Part shown: positions 1 through 10,000 of the stretch, in pieces
How positions within the stretch are numbered: position 1 is the stretch's first letter
How the letters are laid out: the number at the start of each line of letters is the position of its first letter
NCBI GenBank assembly: GCA_036939975.1
Contig: JALLPB010000269.1
Coordinates: 1-19,941 of the forward strand
Direction of reading: 5' to 3'
DNA: 19,941 bases
Source: Cyclostephanos tholiformis
Taxonomy: Eukaryota > Bacillariophyta > Thalassiosirophyceae > Thalassiosirales > Thalassiosiraceae
Notes under the pieces: generated by a model
What the model was told of the DNA's origin: nothing
Database searches by the model: none
What the model saw: the letters and a program-made list of their open reading frames with translations, nothing else
Program-made: the position numbers and the translations under genes

Positions 1-358
1 CCTTGTGGCTCAGCCAACTTTAGGGGGCTTCCCCCTCAATTCCCTCAACTCCATTTTAGGGCGCAAGACTATTTGCGCAAATAAAGGCTTGCGCCGTTCA
101 TAACGCGCAAAGATTTGCGCTGCGCAGCCTCTAAGACCACTCGATTATCAAAAACTAGGCAAAAAAGCGAAAATGAGAAAATCAGAATTTTTAATGCTTA
201 AAAAGAAATGAGTTTTTCGCGCAAGGGTCGCTCACTCGATTACTTACATACATATCGTACTTTTCCATAAAATAATAAATGGCAGACATGTCATATCTTT
301 TCACATTCTTCTCCTCCATCATCTCTTATCTTCACTCCAAACCAATCCCAACTGCATC
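1..358 (+). promoter_or_regulatory. 5' upstream region with GCGCAA/TTGCGC cluster
   Basis: No gene is seen here. GCGCAA or its complement TTGCGC occurs at 61-66, 73-80 (the palindrome TTGCGCAA), 89-94, 105-110, 115-120 and 219-224, six sites in about 165 bp. The next gene starts at 359, so the cluster could be its promoter-proximal control region, or it could be the edge of a dispersed repeat. TTGCGCAA resembles a bZIP-type half-site pair, but that is inference only. The last 60 bp are C/T-rich, like a 5' untranslated leader. Confidence 0.25.
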
Positions 359-1969
359 ATGAAGTTCTCCATTGCCGCCATCACCGCCATCCCCACCACA
401 TTTGTGTACGGTGCTTCTCCCAAAGCAACGATTGCCATAGCTGCCTCGACCATGGCCTTTGTCCACGTCTCGGGCCATACACACCATGGAGCTCCTGTGG
501 TAAGTCCTCCTAAATCCTCAATGTTGTACTTCAAATTCGCCTCCTTCTTCAAGCCAAAACAATCGTCCACTTCATCGTCGTCACATTCTTGATTCTTGGT
601 TGTGCTGGATTGGTGCCTACTATGTTATCCTCACTCCTCAGATCATGTCCAATGCCGCGGCGACTGATGCCAATGAGGAGGATCGCGAGTGGAGTGACGA
701 GGCTGAGCTTGTTGCTGATATTGGCATCCTCAAGAAAAACGTCAGGAAACTCCGTGACAAAGCAACGATTGCCATAGCTGCCTCGGCCATGGCCTTTACC
801 AGCGTCTCTGCCCATAAACTCCGTGACTCTACTGTGGTAAGTCCTACTAAATCCTCAATAACTTCGCCTCCCTCTCCAAACTTCTCCAAACTCACCAATC
901 GTCCACTTCATCGTCATCACACGCTTGGATTTTCGGTTGTGCTGAATTTGGCGCCTACAATGTTATCCTCACTCCTCAGATTACGTCTAATGTCGAAACG
1001 GCCGATGCCAATGAGGAGGATCGCAAGTGGAGTGATAAGGCCCAGCATTTTTCTGATAATGGCATCCTCGAGAAAAACGTCAGAGAATTCCATGAAGATC
1101 ATGCACTTGGCGCCCGCCCTGCCAAGAGGAGCGAAGGAGGGATCATGATGCGGGTCTTGCAGGTCGGATGTTCCACTGAAATGGGGCTTTTAGGAGAATG
1201 TGTATCTGTTTTTTATACGGATGATTTGTTAGAGTCGTGTGTCCGATGTCCTCAAAAAGCCAGAATAGCCAGTGGCATTATTATGGGTTGTTCTTCTTTG
1301 GCCATAGACAGTTTTTATGCCTCTGTCCAAAGCTGTGGTGTTGACGCATGCCATACAAACTGTCGCGATGATATGCAGGCCTATGCGAAATGCATGATTA
1401 ATGAATTCTGCCCAGATGCATCTTATGGGACGGCTGTATCCCCTGCAAGTTCCCCCCTTGCAGTGGAAACTCCCCCAGATCAGGTGTGCTATACCGAAGG
1501 AAGCGCATTGGTACTATGCCTTTTATCAGCAGGTGTAACAGATTATGAGGAGATGATGGCATGTGCCAAATGTCCATACAACGCTTACCTCGCGAACCCT
1601 GGCATCAGCAGTTGTAATTCTTTGGCCGTAGACAGTTTTTATGCCTCAGTTCAAAGCTGTGGTATTGACGCATGCCATACAACCTGTGTCGATGAATTGC
1701 AGGCCTTGACAAGATGCGCGATTAATGAATACTGCCCAGATGCATCTTATGGGACGGCTGTACCCCCTGCAAGTTCCCCCCCTGTAGACGTTGTGGCGAC
1801 AGAAGGTTCACCTACGGGTTTGGAAAACCCCCCAGATGTGGCTTCCACTACTGCGCCCAGTGCCCGCCCAGGTAACGATGCGGCGACGGGAGGTGGATTT
1901 TCGAACAGTCTTGGCGGCGTTGCTTCCATTTCGATTGCTTCCATCATCTACGCTGTCGGGATCATGTGA
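359..1969 (+). CDS. Predicted secreted, GPI-anchor-like Cys-rich protein (three exons)
   Basis: Family not recognised. The proposed exons are 359-499, 642-836 and 980-1969, giving 441 aa. Both introns (500-641 and 837-979) are GTAAGT...CAG and phase 0. The ATG at 359 begins a signal-peptide-like stretch (MKFSIAAITAIPTTFVYGAS). Exon 2 repeats a second signal-like hydrophobic segment (KATIAIAASAMAFTSVSA). Residues 176-256 and 282-364 are two copies of a 10-cysteine module with matching spacing: C-x9-C-x12 or 14-C-x2-C-x13-C-x14-C-x4-C-x3-C-x9-C-x5-C. Both copies contain DSFYASVQSCG and CPDASYGTAV. A Pro/Ser/Thr-rich stalk follows, then a hydrophobic C-terminus (about 422-441) after Gly/Ser-rich residues, as in GPI signals. 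I infer an extracellular disulfide-bonded cell-surface or wall protein. An unspliced reading from 1145 would lose the signal peptide and is less likely. Confidence 0.75.
421..1095 (+). repeat. Tandem duplication, two ~337-bp units spanning exon-intron-exon
   Basis: Unit 1 is about 421-757 and unit 2 about 758-1095. CAAAGCAACGATTGCC begins at 421 and 758. The intron donors at 500 and 837 are 337 bp apart, and the acceptors at 641 and 979 are 338 bp apart. Both introns begin GTAAGTCCT and end GTTATCCTCACTCCTCAG. The encoded peptides are also paired: ATIAIAAS(T/A)MAF, then MSN/TSN...DANEEDR(E/K)WSD...GIL(K/E)KNVR. The duplication boundary lies inside exons, so exon 2 is a fusion of the end of one unit and the start of the next. 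Confidence 0.85.
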
Positions 1970-2482
1970 AGTAGCTATTGCGATGGATGGGCCTCGACGA
2001 ACTGGGCGGGGGACTCCATGAGGCCATGAAAGATCCAGACTTGTTATCTTTCATTCATTCGTGTTATAAACGAGCCCAAAAGTAGTTAATCATTATGAAT
2101 ATTCGTGTAAGTTATATCCCTACTTCGTCGTGAGTTGTCGCATTCGTATCTCGTACACTTGGGGACACAAGAGCGGAGCAGCATTTATTCTATGAATAGG
2201 CCACGAACTCCACGATCAAGTGGAGCGCGTTAAACTTAAGAAGTACGATGGCTACTTCCTGAACGAGAGTGTGCCTCTGGTTAGTATTCCTCCCCGATAT
2301 CCTCCTCCCCTTCCTCGCCGTTGACGTTGCCAGCTATCATGTATCTGGCTTTCCAACAGTGATGGTGGACATTGTCATCAACTGCAGTGAGCGCAACAAG
2401 AAAAAAAACAACAATCATCAATGGAAACCCTCGAAACCATTCGGGTGAAGAAATAACAAATCAGGTGTTAAACCGTATGCAG

Positions 2483-2525
<43 letters not shown>

Positions 2526-2673
2526 AGGTTTCCCTTGACTTGTAAGATGATCGTCGAATGTATACCTCTCTAGACGGAAATACAAAGAGATAGGAGTAAG
2601 AACCTAACAAATATTCTATCACTAGTTATATTCTATATAAAAGGGTGTTAATCCAGTCAGCAAATTATCATTT
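1970..2673. other. Convergent intergenic region
   Basis: This lies between two genes whose 3' ends face each other. It contains two small open stretches on the plus strand. One is a 32-codon frame at 1987-2085 starting MGLDELGGGLHEAMKDPD. The other is about 45 codons near 2196-2325 with the coding-like peptide HDQVERVKLKKYDGYFLNES. Neither can be tied to a neighbour by a convincing splice, and no family is recognised. They may be untranslated sequence or gene debris. An AT microsatellite is annotated separately. Confidence 0.3.
2489..2522. repeat. (AT)17 microsatellite
   Basis: Seventeen uninterrupted AT dinucleotides lie in the convergent intergenic region. Confidence 0.95.
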
Positions 2674-5600
2674 TCACTTTTTGTTGTCACTCCTGCTTAG
2701 CCTTCGGCGAGCAGCTTGCCAAACGTTGCCACGGATGAAACTGTCTCCAAAGATCTCTATAGAACCAGTCCTGGCTGAACTAATGGCCGATGTCCTCGTT
2801 GATCGAGTCAGTATGGACTCAAACCAGCTCTCATCGTCTGTGTTGTCGGTTGAAGGAAAAACCAAAACTTGTACCGGGTCTTTATTTAAGTCTGTTAATT
2901 GTATTTGTCTAGGCGTGCATAGATGACATGCAGGTCCTTGACCGACTTGATTAAGATCCGCTAAGATGGAAGGAGCAGATTTTACCTCGGTAGTAGAAGT
3001 GCAGCATAATTCTTCTATAGGAACGGATTCAACCAGAGGCATAGAATTGTATCTCGAGCCTTTCTCACTCACTAAAGATTCAGGGTCGCTTTGTTGTACC
3101 TTTCTGATGATGGATTTGCGAAGGCGAAGATATGGGTGATCTTTGGCAACTGACGCCGTCCCCGTATAGTCCATGATTTGTTCCAACGTCGAATATGGTT
3201 CACTATCAAGAGGATTGGACCCTCGACTTCCCAACCACTTAAAGAGAGATTTTTGGAGGTGATCAATTCGACGAGTGAAATGCCAACTTTTCTTGTCACC
3301 TGTTGTTGCAGCATTACCAAATCTGGTAGAATTATTAATGTTCAAGTAACATTCAACTGGGATTTTATCATCATGATCGGCAAACGTCACCTTCCTACTG
3401 GTAGGCCCCAAAATTTTGTTGACCTGAGCCCCAGTTTTGGAGTTATCATGTGACGATACTTCCATTAATCCAGTAAAGTGATGAATGCAATCCTTCTCTT
3501 CCTTGATTTGTTCCATCTTTAATGATTGCACAGTCCCACGAGATTGGGAGCGTTTTCTTTGTAGACTCTTCAGGAATGATTGATGAAGATGACCACGTCG
3601 TCTCCGACCTCTTTTGAAACCAGTTGAAGGATCGGTGGATGCAGAGTGATCAGGACGATCCATCTCTTTCTTAATTAGATCCAAATTTGAAGATTGCACA
3701 GTCCCACGAGATTTGGAGCGTGCCCTTTGTAGACTCTTAAGGAATGATTGATGAAGATGACCACGTCGTCTCCGACCTCTTTTAAAACTTGTTGAAGGAT
3801 CGGTGAATGCAGAGTGACCGTGTCTGATAGACCCCCCACAAATGGGATCCACCTTTACTCTATTTGTTTCGCTATTGTTAGAAGGGGTGGCGTTACCAGG
3901 AATGGCGTGATTGATCACCGCTGACTGTGGTGATAAATTTCTTTTTGGCGACAAGTATTCAATTTCGATTGATTCGACCTCATTTGCATTATGTTGAAGA
4001 AATTTCTTTCCGACAATGGTATGACAACGTGTAGAGAGAGAAGTTGTACTAGTCGACATTTCATTCACGGAAAACCTGCCTCCACCCACGGACAGGACGA
4101 CGGTTCCATCATCGTCCCATGATGTATGCTCGGGTATGACGTCAGTTGAGTATGTAGAGCTTCTCGATACCTCTTTCATGCACCAACCATCTACAGACAG
4201 GGCTGCTGTTCCATCCTCGTCCGACGTGAGCTCGGGTTCGGAGTTATCATGACATTGATCAAGTCTGATAAATCTCGAAGTGTCATCGCTGGATGGGATG
4301 ATTGGGATAATATGACACCAACCTCCCACTGATACGACTTCGGTTCCGTCCTCTTCCCATGCTGCCTCGGCTTCAAAATCGCAGACCTCATTACATTCTT
4401 CGAACCGAGTAAACTTCGGTGTTTTTTTTGTATTCATTGCCCCGCCCACTTCGCTATCTTTAGTGAAATTCTCGCTCTCCCAGCTAGGGCAGCCAATTAT
4501 GAACGAATTTCCTTTCCAGACGGAAGATGGGCTTGTTGTAATTTCTCCTTTTTCGACTGAGTTCGAAGCAATCATGATCCTGTCCGGGGTAGCGTCAGTG
4601 TGTGTATGCGCCACTAAGAGCCTTTTAACGAAATGCGGAGGGTATGCGCACGAATTCGTGCTGTTGTGGCTCAGAAATGAAGGATACTCGATTGTTGAAG
4701 GATGTTGTAACCGCTTTCGTGGATGGGATTGTAATTGCGAATGGACCGGTGGCATATCAAGGGATACACGTTGGGACACGGCAGATTCCTCCGGAGGTAT
4801 CATCTTGACTTGTTGTAAATGTTGCCGACATGGCGATTGCTGTGAAGTGCCCCGGACTACTAATGGGGTGCATGCATATTGTTCCGGTAGTAGCAGTCCT
4901 GGACTGTTGCCATTGTCATCATGGTACCCACGGTACCTACTATCATCCATCGGTATAGCTCCATTTCGGCCATCGTGCTCGATAAATTGTGACACCTTCT
5001 CTCGTGCGTGAAAGCAATCACCGTCAGTTTTGGTCTCGTCCTTAATCTGCCCGTCAAACTCCTGAAATTTACGCATTAACATCTCCATAGCATCGAAGTA
5101 CCTTTCGTAGCATCGTATCAGCTCCTCCGTGTCGATCCCCGAATCATCTTCCCTATCGCGAATGTCATCGTCGAATGGTACACTCGTTCGAGACGACTTT
5201 TGACTTTCATCCTTCGTCGTTACTACCGATGCCCGACTTTCGCGAGCGAAATTGAGTCGGTCGGTAAAGGCCTCCAACGACGACGTCATCGTTCGATCCG
5301 CATTGATCGATCGATCGTCGTTGTTCCGAACGGTGGCAATCTCGTTAGCGGCCGCGGTGTTCGCGGAAGTAGCAATAGTAATCGTAGGATCGCGACGACG
5401 CTCGTCTTTATCGCCGAACATAGACGTCGTGGCAACGTCTGACCTTACGGTAGTCGTCCCATCCTCAATGTCATCGTCTGCAATGGCGGACCACTCGTCC
5501 ATCCCCTTCCTCCCGCCGAACATCTCCCTCGAGGCAAATGTTGCGATCATCGACATTATCGACCCCGACGTCGCATCGTCGTCGGTAACTACCACCCCCT

Positions 5601-6354
5601 CGCGAGGAGGACTCTCCTTATTCCTATCCTCCTTCCTCCCCCCCCTTTGCGACGGTTTCGCATCGTGCGCGCCGCTCGTAGCCCGACCATTCCGGGACGG
5701 CACCGCGGAGGATGCAATTGACGCATCGGCGGTGGCGGTGGTAGCGAATGTAGCATATGGTCGGGGTGGTATTAGGGAGGAGGACGTCGAAATGGCCCTC
5801 GGGAGTACGATAAAACGCCCTCCCGTCAAGTCCGTCGCATCGGTCGTAGTCTTCACCGTCGTGCCACGATCGCTGACTCCTCCTCCTCCAAAATGAATTG
5901 ATCCAACAATCATCGTCTTCCTCTCATGGTCATTCTCCTCCGTATCCCCCGCCGATGATGACGCGATGATATTTCTCCCCGACTCGTCCCATTTGGTCGA
6001 GGTGGTGATATTATCCGTCGCCTTCGTCGTCGAGACGGTCGTCCTCGTCTTCCTCCCATCGTCCGTTCGATATCGTCCGTTCGTGGTCATCGAATCCCCG
6101 TCGACGACGGTGGGAGGAGGGAGGACAACAATCCCGTCTTCGGGGTGTGGGAGAAGATGCGGATATGGCGTCCCTTTACCCCTCGTCGTCTCCCCCCCCA
6201 TCCCCGCGCGAGAGCATCGGCCAGGGGAGGGAACGATCCGACCGTTTCCGCGTCCGTCGGAACGCGTATTCGACAGCCGGATGTCCCCATCTTCGTCTTC
6301 TTCCCCACCCCCCCCCCCCGCGATCGTCGTTCGTCGCGACGTCGTCGCGATCAT
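2674..6354 (-). CDS. Large, mostly disordered protein with internal repeats, function unknown
   Basis: An uninterrupted 1226-codon frame from ATG 6354 to TGA 2674. No known family is recognised. The N-terminal third is low-complexity, rich in Arg, Asp, Ser and Thr, and CGA/TCG-rich in DNA. A short helical, acidic-aromatic stretch (ELIRCYERYFDAMEMLMRKF) lies near residue 410-430. Three spaced copies of a DGT-x-x-x-SV-x-G-W-like motif lie near residues 670-765. Two adjacent copies of a basic 56-residue unit (FKRGRRRRGHLHQSFLKSLQR) lie near 845-945 and could act as a nuclear or nucleic-acid-binding signal. The tail is less repetitive, with paired short motifs such as DDESWFESIL. The minus frame has a stop 13 codons upstream of 6354. 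However, a neighbouring open frame from ATG 6541 joins it if the C12 run at 6308-6319 shifts the frame. Overlapping plus-strand open frames are by-products of TCG/CGA repeats. Confidence 0.6.
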   Translation of the reverse strand: MIATTSRRTTIAGGGGGEEDEDGDIRLSNTRSDGRGNGRIVPSPGRCSRAGMGGETTRGKGTPYPHLLPHPEDGIVVLPPPTVVDGDSMTTNGRYRTDDGRKTRTTVSTTKATDNITTSTKWDESGRNIIASSSAGDTEENDHERKTMIVGSIHFGGGGVSDRGTTVKTTTDATDLTGGRFIVLPRAISTSSSLIPPRPYATFATTATADASIASSAVPSRNGRATSGAHDAKPSQRGGRKEDRNKESPPREGVVVTDDDATSGSIMSMIATFASREMFGGRKGMDEWSAIADDDIEDGTTTVRSDVATTSMFGDKDERRRDPTITIATSANTAAANEIATVRNNDDRSINADRTMTSSLEAFTDRLNFARESRASVVTTKDESQKSSRTSVPFDDDIRDREDDSGIDTEELIRCYERYFDAMEMLMRKFQEFDGQIKDETKTDGDCFHAREKVSQFIEHDGRNGAIPMDDSRYRGYHDDNGNSPGLLLPEQYACTPLVVRGTSQQSPCRQHLQQVKMIPPEESAVSQRVSLDMPPVHSQLQSHPRKRLQHPSTIEYPSFLSHNSTNSCAYPPHFVKRLLVAHTHTDATPDRIMIASNSVEKGEITTSPSSVWKGNSFIIGCPSWESENFTKDSEVGGAMNTKKTPKFTRFEECNEVCDFEAEAAWEEDGTEVVSVGGWCHIIPIIPSSDDTSRFIRLDQCHDNSEPELTSDEDGTAALSVDGWCMKEVSRSSTYSTDVIPEHTSWDDDGTVVLSVGGGRFSVNEMSTSTTSLSTRCHTIVGKKFLQHNANEVESIEIEYLSPKRNLSPQSAVINHAIPGNATPSNNSETNRVKVDPICGGSIRHGHSAFTDPSTSFKRGRRRRGHLHQSFLKSLQRARSKSRGTVQSSNLDLIKKEMDRPDHSASTDPSTGFKRGRRRRGHLHQSFLKSLQRKRSQSRGTVQSLKMEQIKEEKDCIHHFTGLMEVSSHDNSKTGAQVNKILGPTSRKVTFADHDDKIPVECYLNINNSTRFGNAATTGDKKSWHFTRRIDHLQKSLFKWLGSRGSNPLDSEPYSTLEQIMDYTGTASVAKDHPYLRLRKSIIRKVQQSDPESLVSEKGSRYNSMPLVESVPIEELCCTSTTEVKSAPSILADLNQVGQGPACHLCTPRQIQLTDLNKDPVQVLVFPSTDNTDDESWFESILTRSTRTSAISSARTGSIEIFGDSFIRGNVWQAARRRLSRSDNKK
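3512..3820 (-). repeat. Tandem 168-bp repeat (two copies) encoding a basic module
   Basis: CAGTCCCACGAGATT occurs at 3531 and 3699, an offset of 168 bp or exactly 56 codons. The matching parts are about 3512-3652 and 3680-3820, nearly identical at DNA level, which points to a recent in-frame duplication. Each encodes the GRRRRGHLHQSFLKSLQR core followed by RSxSRGTVQS. Confidence 0.9.
4077..4380 (-). repeat. Three spaced copies of an acidic DGT...SVxGW motif
   Basis: On the minus strand the peptides EEDGTEVVSVGGWC, DEDGTAALSVDGWC and DDDGTVVLSVGGG are encoded at about 4330-4375, 4185-4230 and 4080-4125. Each is preceded by an acidic or Trp-containing segment. The copies are 35-45 residues apart and more diverged than the basic repeats, so this looks like an older short-motif array. 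Confidence 0.7.
6308..6319. repeat. C12 homopolymer at the 5' end of a minus-strand gene
   Basis: Twelve C in a row lie where two minus-strand frames meet. One frame starts at ATG 6541 and reads into the run; the other starts at ATG 6354 and continues for 1226 codons. One base fewer or two more in this run would join them into a single ~1288-residue frame. Confidence 0.8.
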
Positions 6355-6541
6355 CGGCGCGCGTAGGACGGACCTGGACGTCGATCTCGCCTATTACATC
6401 GCGGTTTTGATGATGATGATGTTTCATCCCGCTGCCCGTCACCGATGCCTCGTCGGCCCGCCGTTCTCCAGTCGTCGCATCGTGCGTAGAGGTCATCATC
6501 GACGTCGTCGGATCGTTCCTCGGAGGATGATGATATCCCAT

Positions 6542-7092
6542 AATATATAATGTGATGAAAAATGAAAGACGACGACTCGCCTGAGAGGACGTTCAGCGTG
6601 CTGCCGTCGTCTCTCCTCGAGACCTCATCGTCCTCGTACGGACTAGTAAGATACGGGCGATTTTTTTTTTTATCAGAGTTGGAGGGTTGGTCGTCCCCGC
6701 GTGGCCCTCACTCACTGTCCATGGTCACTTTCTTGTTTATTCTCTTCTCATATATCGATGAGGACACTACCTACTTCTTGCTAGATGATAAGTAGTACCT
6801 ACACCACACATGCGAAAAGGATGGGATAGATTTCACTTTCAGCGACCCATATACGAGGGAATCAGTACGATACCTATTTTAACGACAAAATACTAATTCC
6901 TGCTTTGAAAAGGAGACGTACAATATCTCTCTCACGAATCGCCTTTCCAGTTAATTTTGCCTACGCCTTTTCGCCCGTCATTAGTATGCGTTGTGTCGAT
7001 AAAGGGCTGACGCTCCAACGGCTCAACCAAAACGCCTTGCTTTCCGGAAAATTTCAAAATTTCACGACTTCAACGAAGTTTAAAAGCCAATA
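6542..7092 (-). promoter_or_regulatory. Intergenic region between two head-to-tail genes
   Basis: This spans the 3' side of the gene ending at 7093 and the 5' side of the next minus-strand gene. Composition drops from TCG-rich to AT-richer exactly at 6541, which fits a coding start there. A run of T occurs at about 6661-6671. No convincing gene, RNA or promoter box is seen. Confidence 0.35.
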
Positions 7093-10000
7093 TCACAAAA
7101 GCTCGCCAAGCCTGGAAAGGCCGGAGCAATTCGACCGACTGCGCTGCTGCTCCCTGGGTCGGAATCGATCGCGCCTATTCCCGATGAATGTCCTCGCGTT
7201 GAGATTTACCATCACGTTCGAATCGATGCTGCCCCAGCTCCGTATGTGTCGTAACTCGGGCGCCGAATTCTTCCTCGAGTACGCGTGAGATGCATTCGAC
7301 AGAACCGATGACGAAGTGGCAGTTGTCCACGTGCCGGTCGCGGACGAGGGAGTTTTATTATATACGGTGGCGAGGGAGGAACTTTTACATCCGACCGCCG
7401 AGTTTTTAACGAGTCCGTCCAAACTGTCGAATCCGACGGACACATGCATATGGATGCCCCGGCGATCGTTGGGACGAGGATGTGCGACGTCGCAATTGAG
7501 TCCGTCGTGTGCGGTTGTCATGTCAGGTGCCGAACGGATGCTATTTGATAATCCGGTCGCGGACCTCGGAATTATGGTAGCAACGGCCGCGAGGAATGAG
7601 GCGTCGGAGGCAACCGGGCTGTCGCTAACCATTCCGTCCAAATCAAGGTGTTGACTATCGCTAGATTGCGGATCGTAGAACGAAATAGTACTATCACTCC
7701 TGGCGTACCAACTATTGTGGAAATCTCGACAAGGCGAGGCTAAGTCGGGTGCAGATCGCACCAGATTATCCCTCCCCGACAAAAATGGATCTTTAGAGCT
7801 AGAGGCAGACATCGGAATCGCACCAGGGAGGGCGACGAAAAATGGCGGATCATCGTCGGATGCGACGACCGCGTTGTCGTTGACCAGCCTCAAACACCTC
7901 CACCAGTATTTCTTGTTCAATACCTTCCTCGCGTCGCGCGTCGATTCGAGCGACACTGACAGGGTCTCGCCGTTTTTATGCCTCCTTACCAATTTAGCGT
8001 ACGTCCAAGCGCCGATGCTGCGCCTGACGAATAAGTGCGAGCCGAGGGGCATGCGACTCGACAGGAGGTGGACGAACTCGTCCTCGCGAAACGCAGACGG
8101 GGGTATCGAATGGTGCTCGCGACGGAGCGCCTCGCCGACCCGATAGCTGACGCGGATGTCGGCATTACCGCTAAGGGGGGGGGGATCGACGTCCTCGGAC
8201 CGATATGTAACAGGCTGAGTAGGCGGCACATCGGATGAAGACATGGCGACAGATGACAGGGAGATAGATTGCGCCTTTTTTGTCATCGTCGTGTGATCGT
8301 TAATAGGATTCAAATTGACTGACTCGTTCACTGTGACATTCGAACTATTGTTCGAATCCCGACGAGACAAGCCCACGTCAGATTCGGATCGAACCAAAAT
8401 ATTTCTTCTCTTGTTGTTGTTAGGTAACTTCGGCAAGCAAGGGGGACCATTGTCGGAAGCGACGGGACTAGAAGCTTGCATGATGTCAACAGATGTTGGT
8501 GAGATCGATGGCGTCTTTTCTGCCGAAGTTGTCTTGTTCGTCGTCGTCGTCGATGTGTGATTTTCGACAGCATTTAACCAGTTCGACACATTCTTGGTGA
8601 TGTTAGAACTATTGTTAAAATCCTGACGAGACGAATCATCGACGGGATCGACTGGACTCGTCATTCGCATGCCTCCCCGCGTATGTGGCGCATGTCCAAG
8701 CAACGAGCCGGCGCTCGATGAAAAGGTGGGAGTCGAACTTGATCTTGTGCGTCCACTCGGGAGAGATGATCGAGTGGTACTCGACACGCGGCGCCTCGTC
8801 GATCCGGTCGCACGAGGGGAAGCGGCGAAGCGTGGTGGGTCATCGTCGGAAGCGACGGCGACTGCGTTATCATTAACCAGCCTTAAACACTCCCACCAGT
8901 ATCTCCTGGCAAGTATCTTCCTCGCGGTGCGCGTCGATTCGAGCGAAATCGTTAACGTCTCGCCATTTGGATCCCTGCCCATTAACGTGGCATACGTCCA
9001 AGTCCCGGACGTTCGCCTGACGAATATGTGCGAGCCGAGGGGCATGCGACTTGATAGGAGGATATCGTCGAACTCTCCATAATGATACGCGGACGGGGGT
9101 AATGAGTGGCACTCGTGACGAAGCGCCTCGCCGACGCGATAGCTAACGCGGATGTCAGCGCCGGCGTTCGATCGACTACAATCAACATCACAGAGTGGTG
9201 AACTATCCATGACGTTGTCGTCTCGGGGCAGCATCGACGCATCCCGTCTCATTATCGAATGGGAGGATGTTTCCGCCGAATTCTCGTCGTTCGTACCGAT
9301 GCGAGCCACGGTGGGGGAGGAGATTCGATCGGTCCGTCCCTCTCGTGGGGAACTCGTCGATCGCGCCTCCTTACCTTTCGTCCTCGTCTTGTACCCCCCC
9401 TCCCATGTGCCGGCATCGTCCGCGGTATTGCGTCGTCGGACGACCTTGTCCTTACCAACACGAACCTTCTCCGGCATGACTTCGATCCCGTTAATGTCGT
9501 TATCATCCCGAACACGAACGGGACCATTCGTATGATGTGTGCGAAATGAACGACCCGTCGGACGTTCCCGATCGAGTCCATGCCGCATCGAAGTCCGTCG
9601 ATCGCCATCGTTACTGCATCCGACCCCATCGACCGACGACGGCGTTGTTATTGTCCCGGCATTGCCAATCTTACATTTCCCCTCCCTCGAGATTGACGTC
9701 TTCTCCTTCCTCCTCCCCCGTCGATTACGCGGAACGATGTCGGTCTTGATCGTCGCCCTCGGCGGATCGAAGGTATCGAAATACACGATTGCTATCCCCC
9801 CCTCCTTTCCATCCCCGATACCCGCCGTCGCGAACTTGGTATCCATGGTATTATCCCGAGCGTCCTCCCCCTCCCCCTCCCCCTCCTTCCCCTCCTCCCC
9901 CTCCTCCTCCTCCGCCGCCCTTCCCCGGGTCGATATAGGTCGACGATGCACCCTCCCGTACCCGTCGCGGTCGCGCCTCGAGGTCGTCATCGTCGGCGGA

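Noticed and set aside
600..1148. Single unspliced 182-codon frame as a gene
   Set aside because: It reads through intron 2 and stops soon after; the GTAAGT/CAG pairs and phase agreement favour the spliced model.
5252..5896. Plus-strand open frame of 214 codons antisense to the large disordered gene
   Set aside because: It arises from TCG/CGA-rich codons that lack stops on both strands; the peptide is low-complexity and has no supporting motif.
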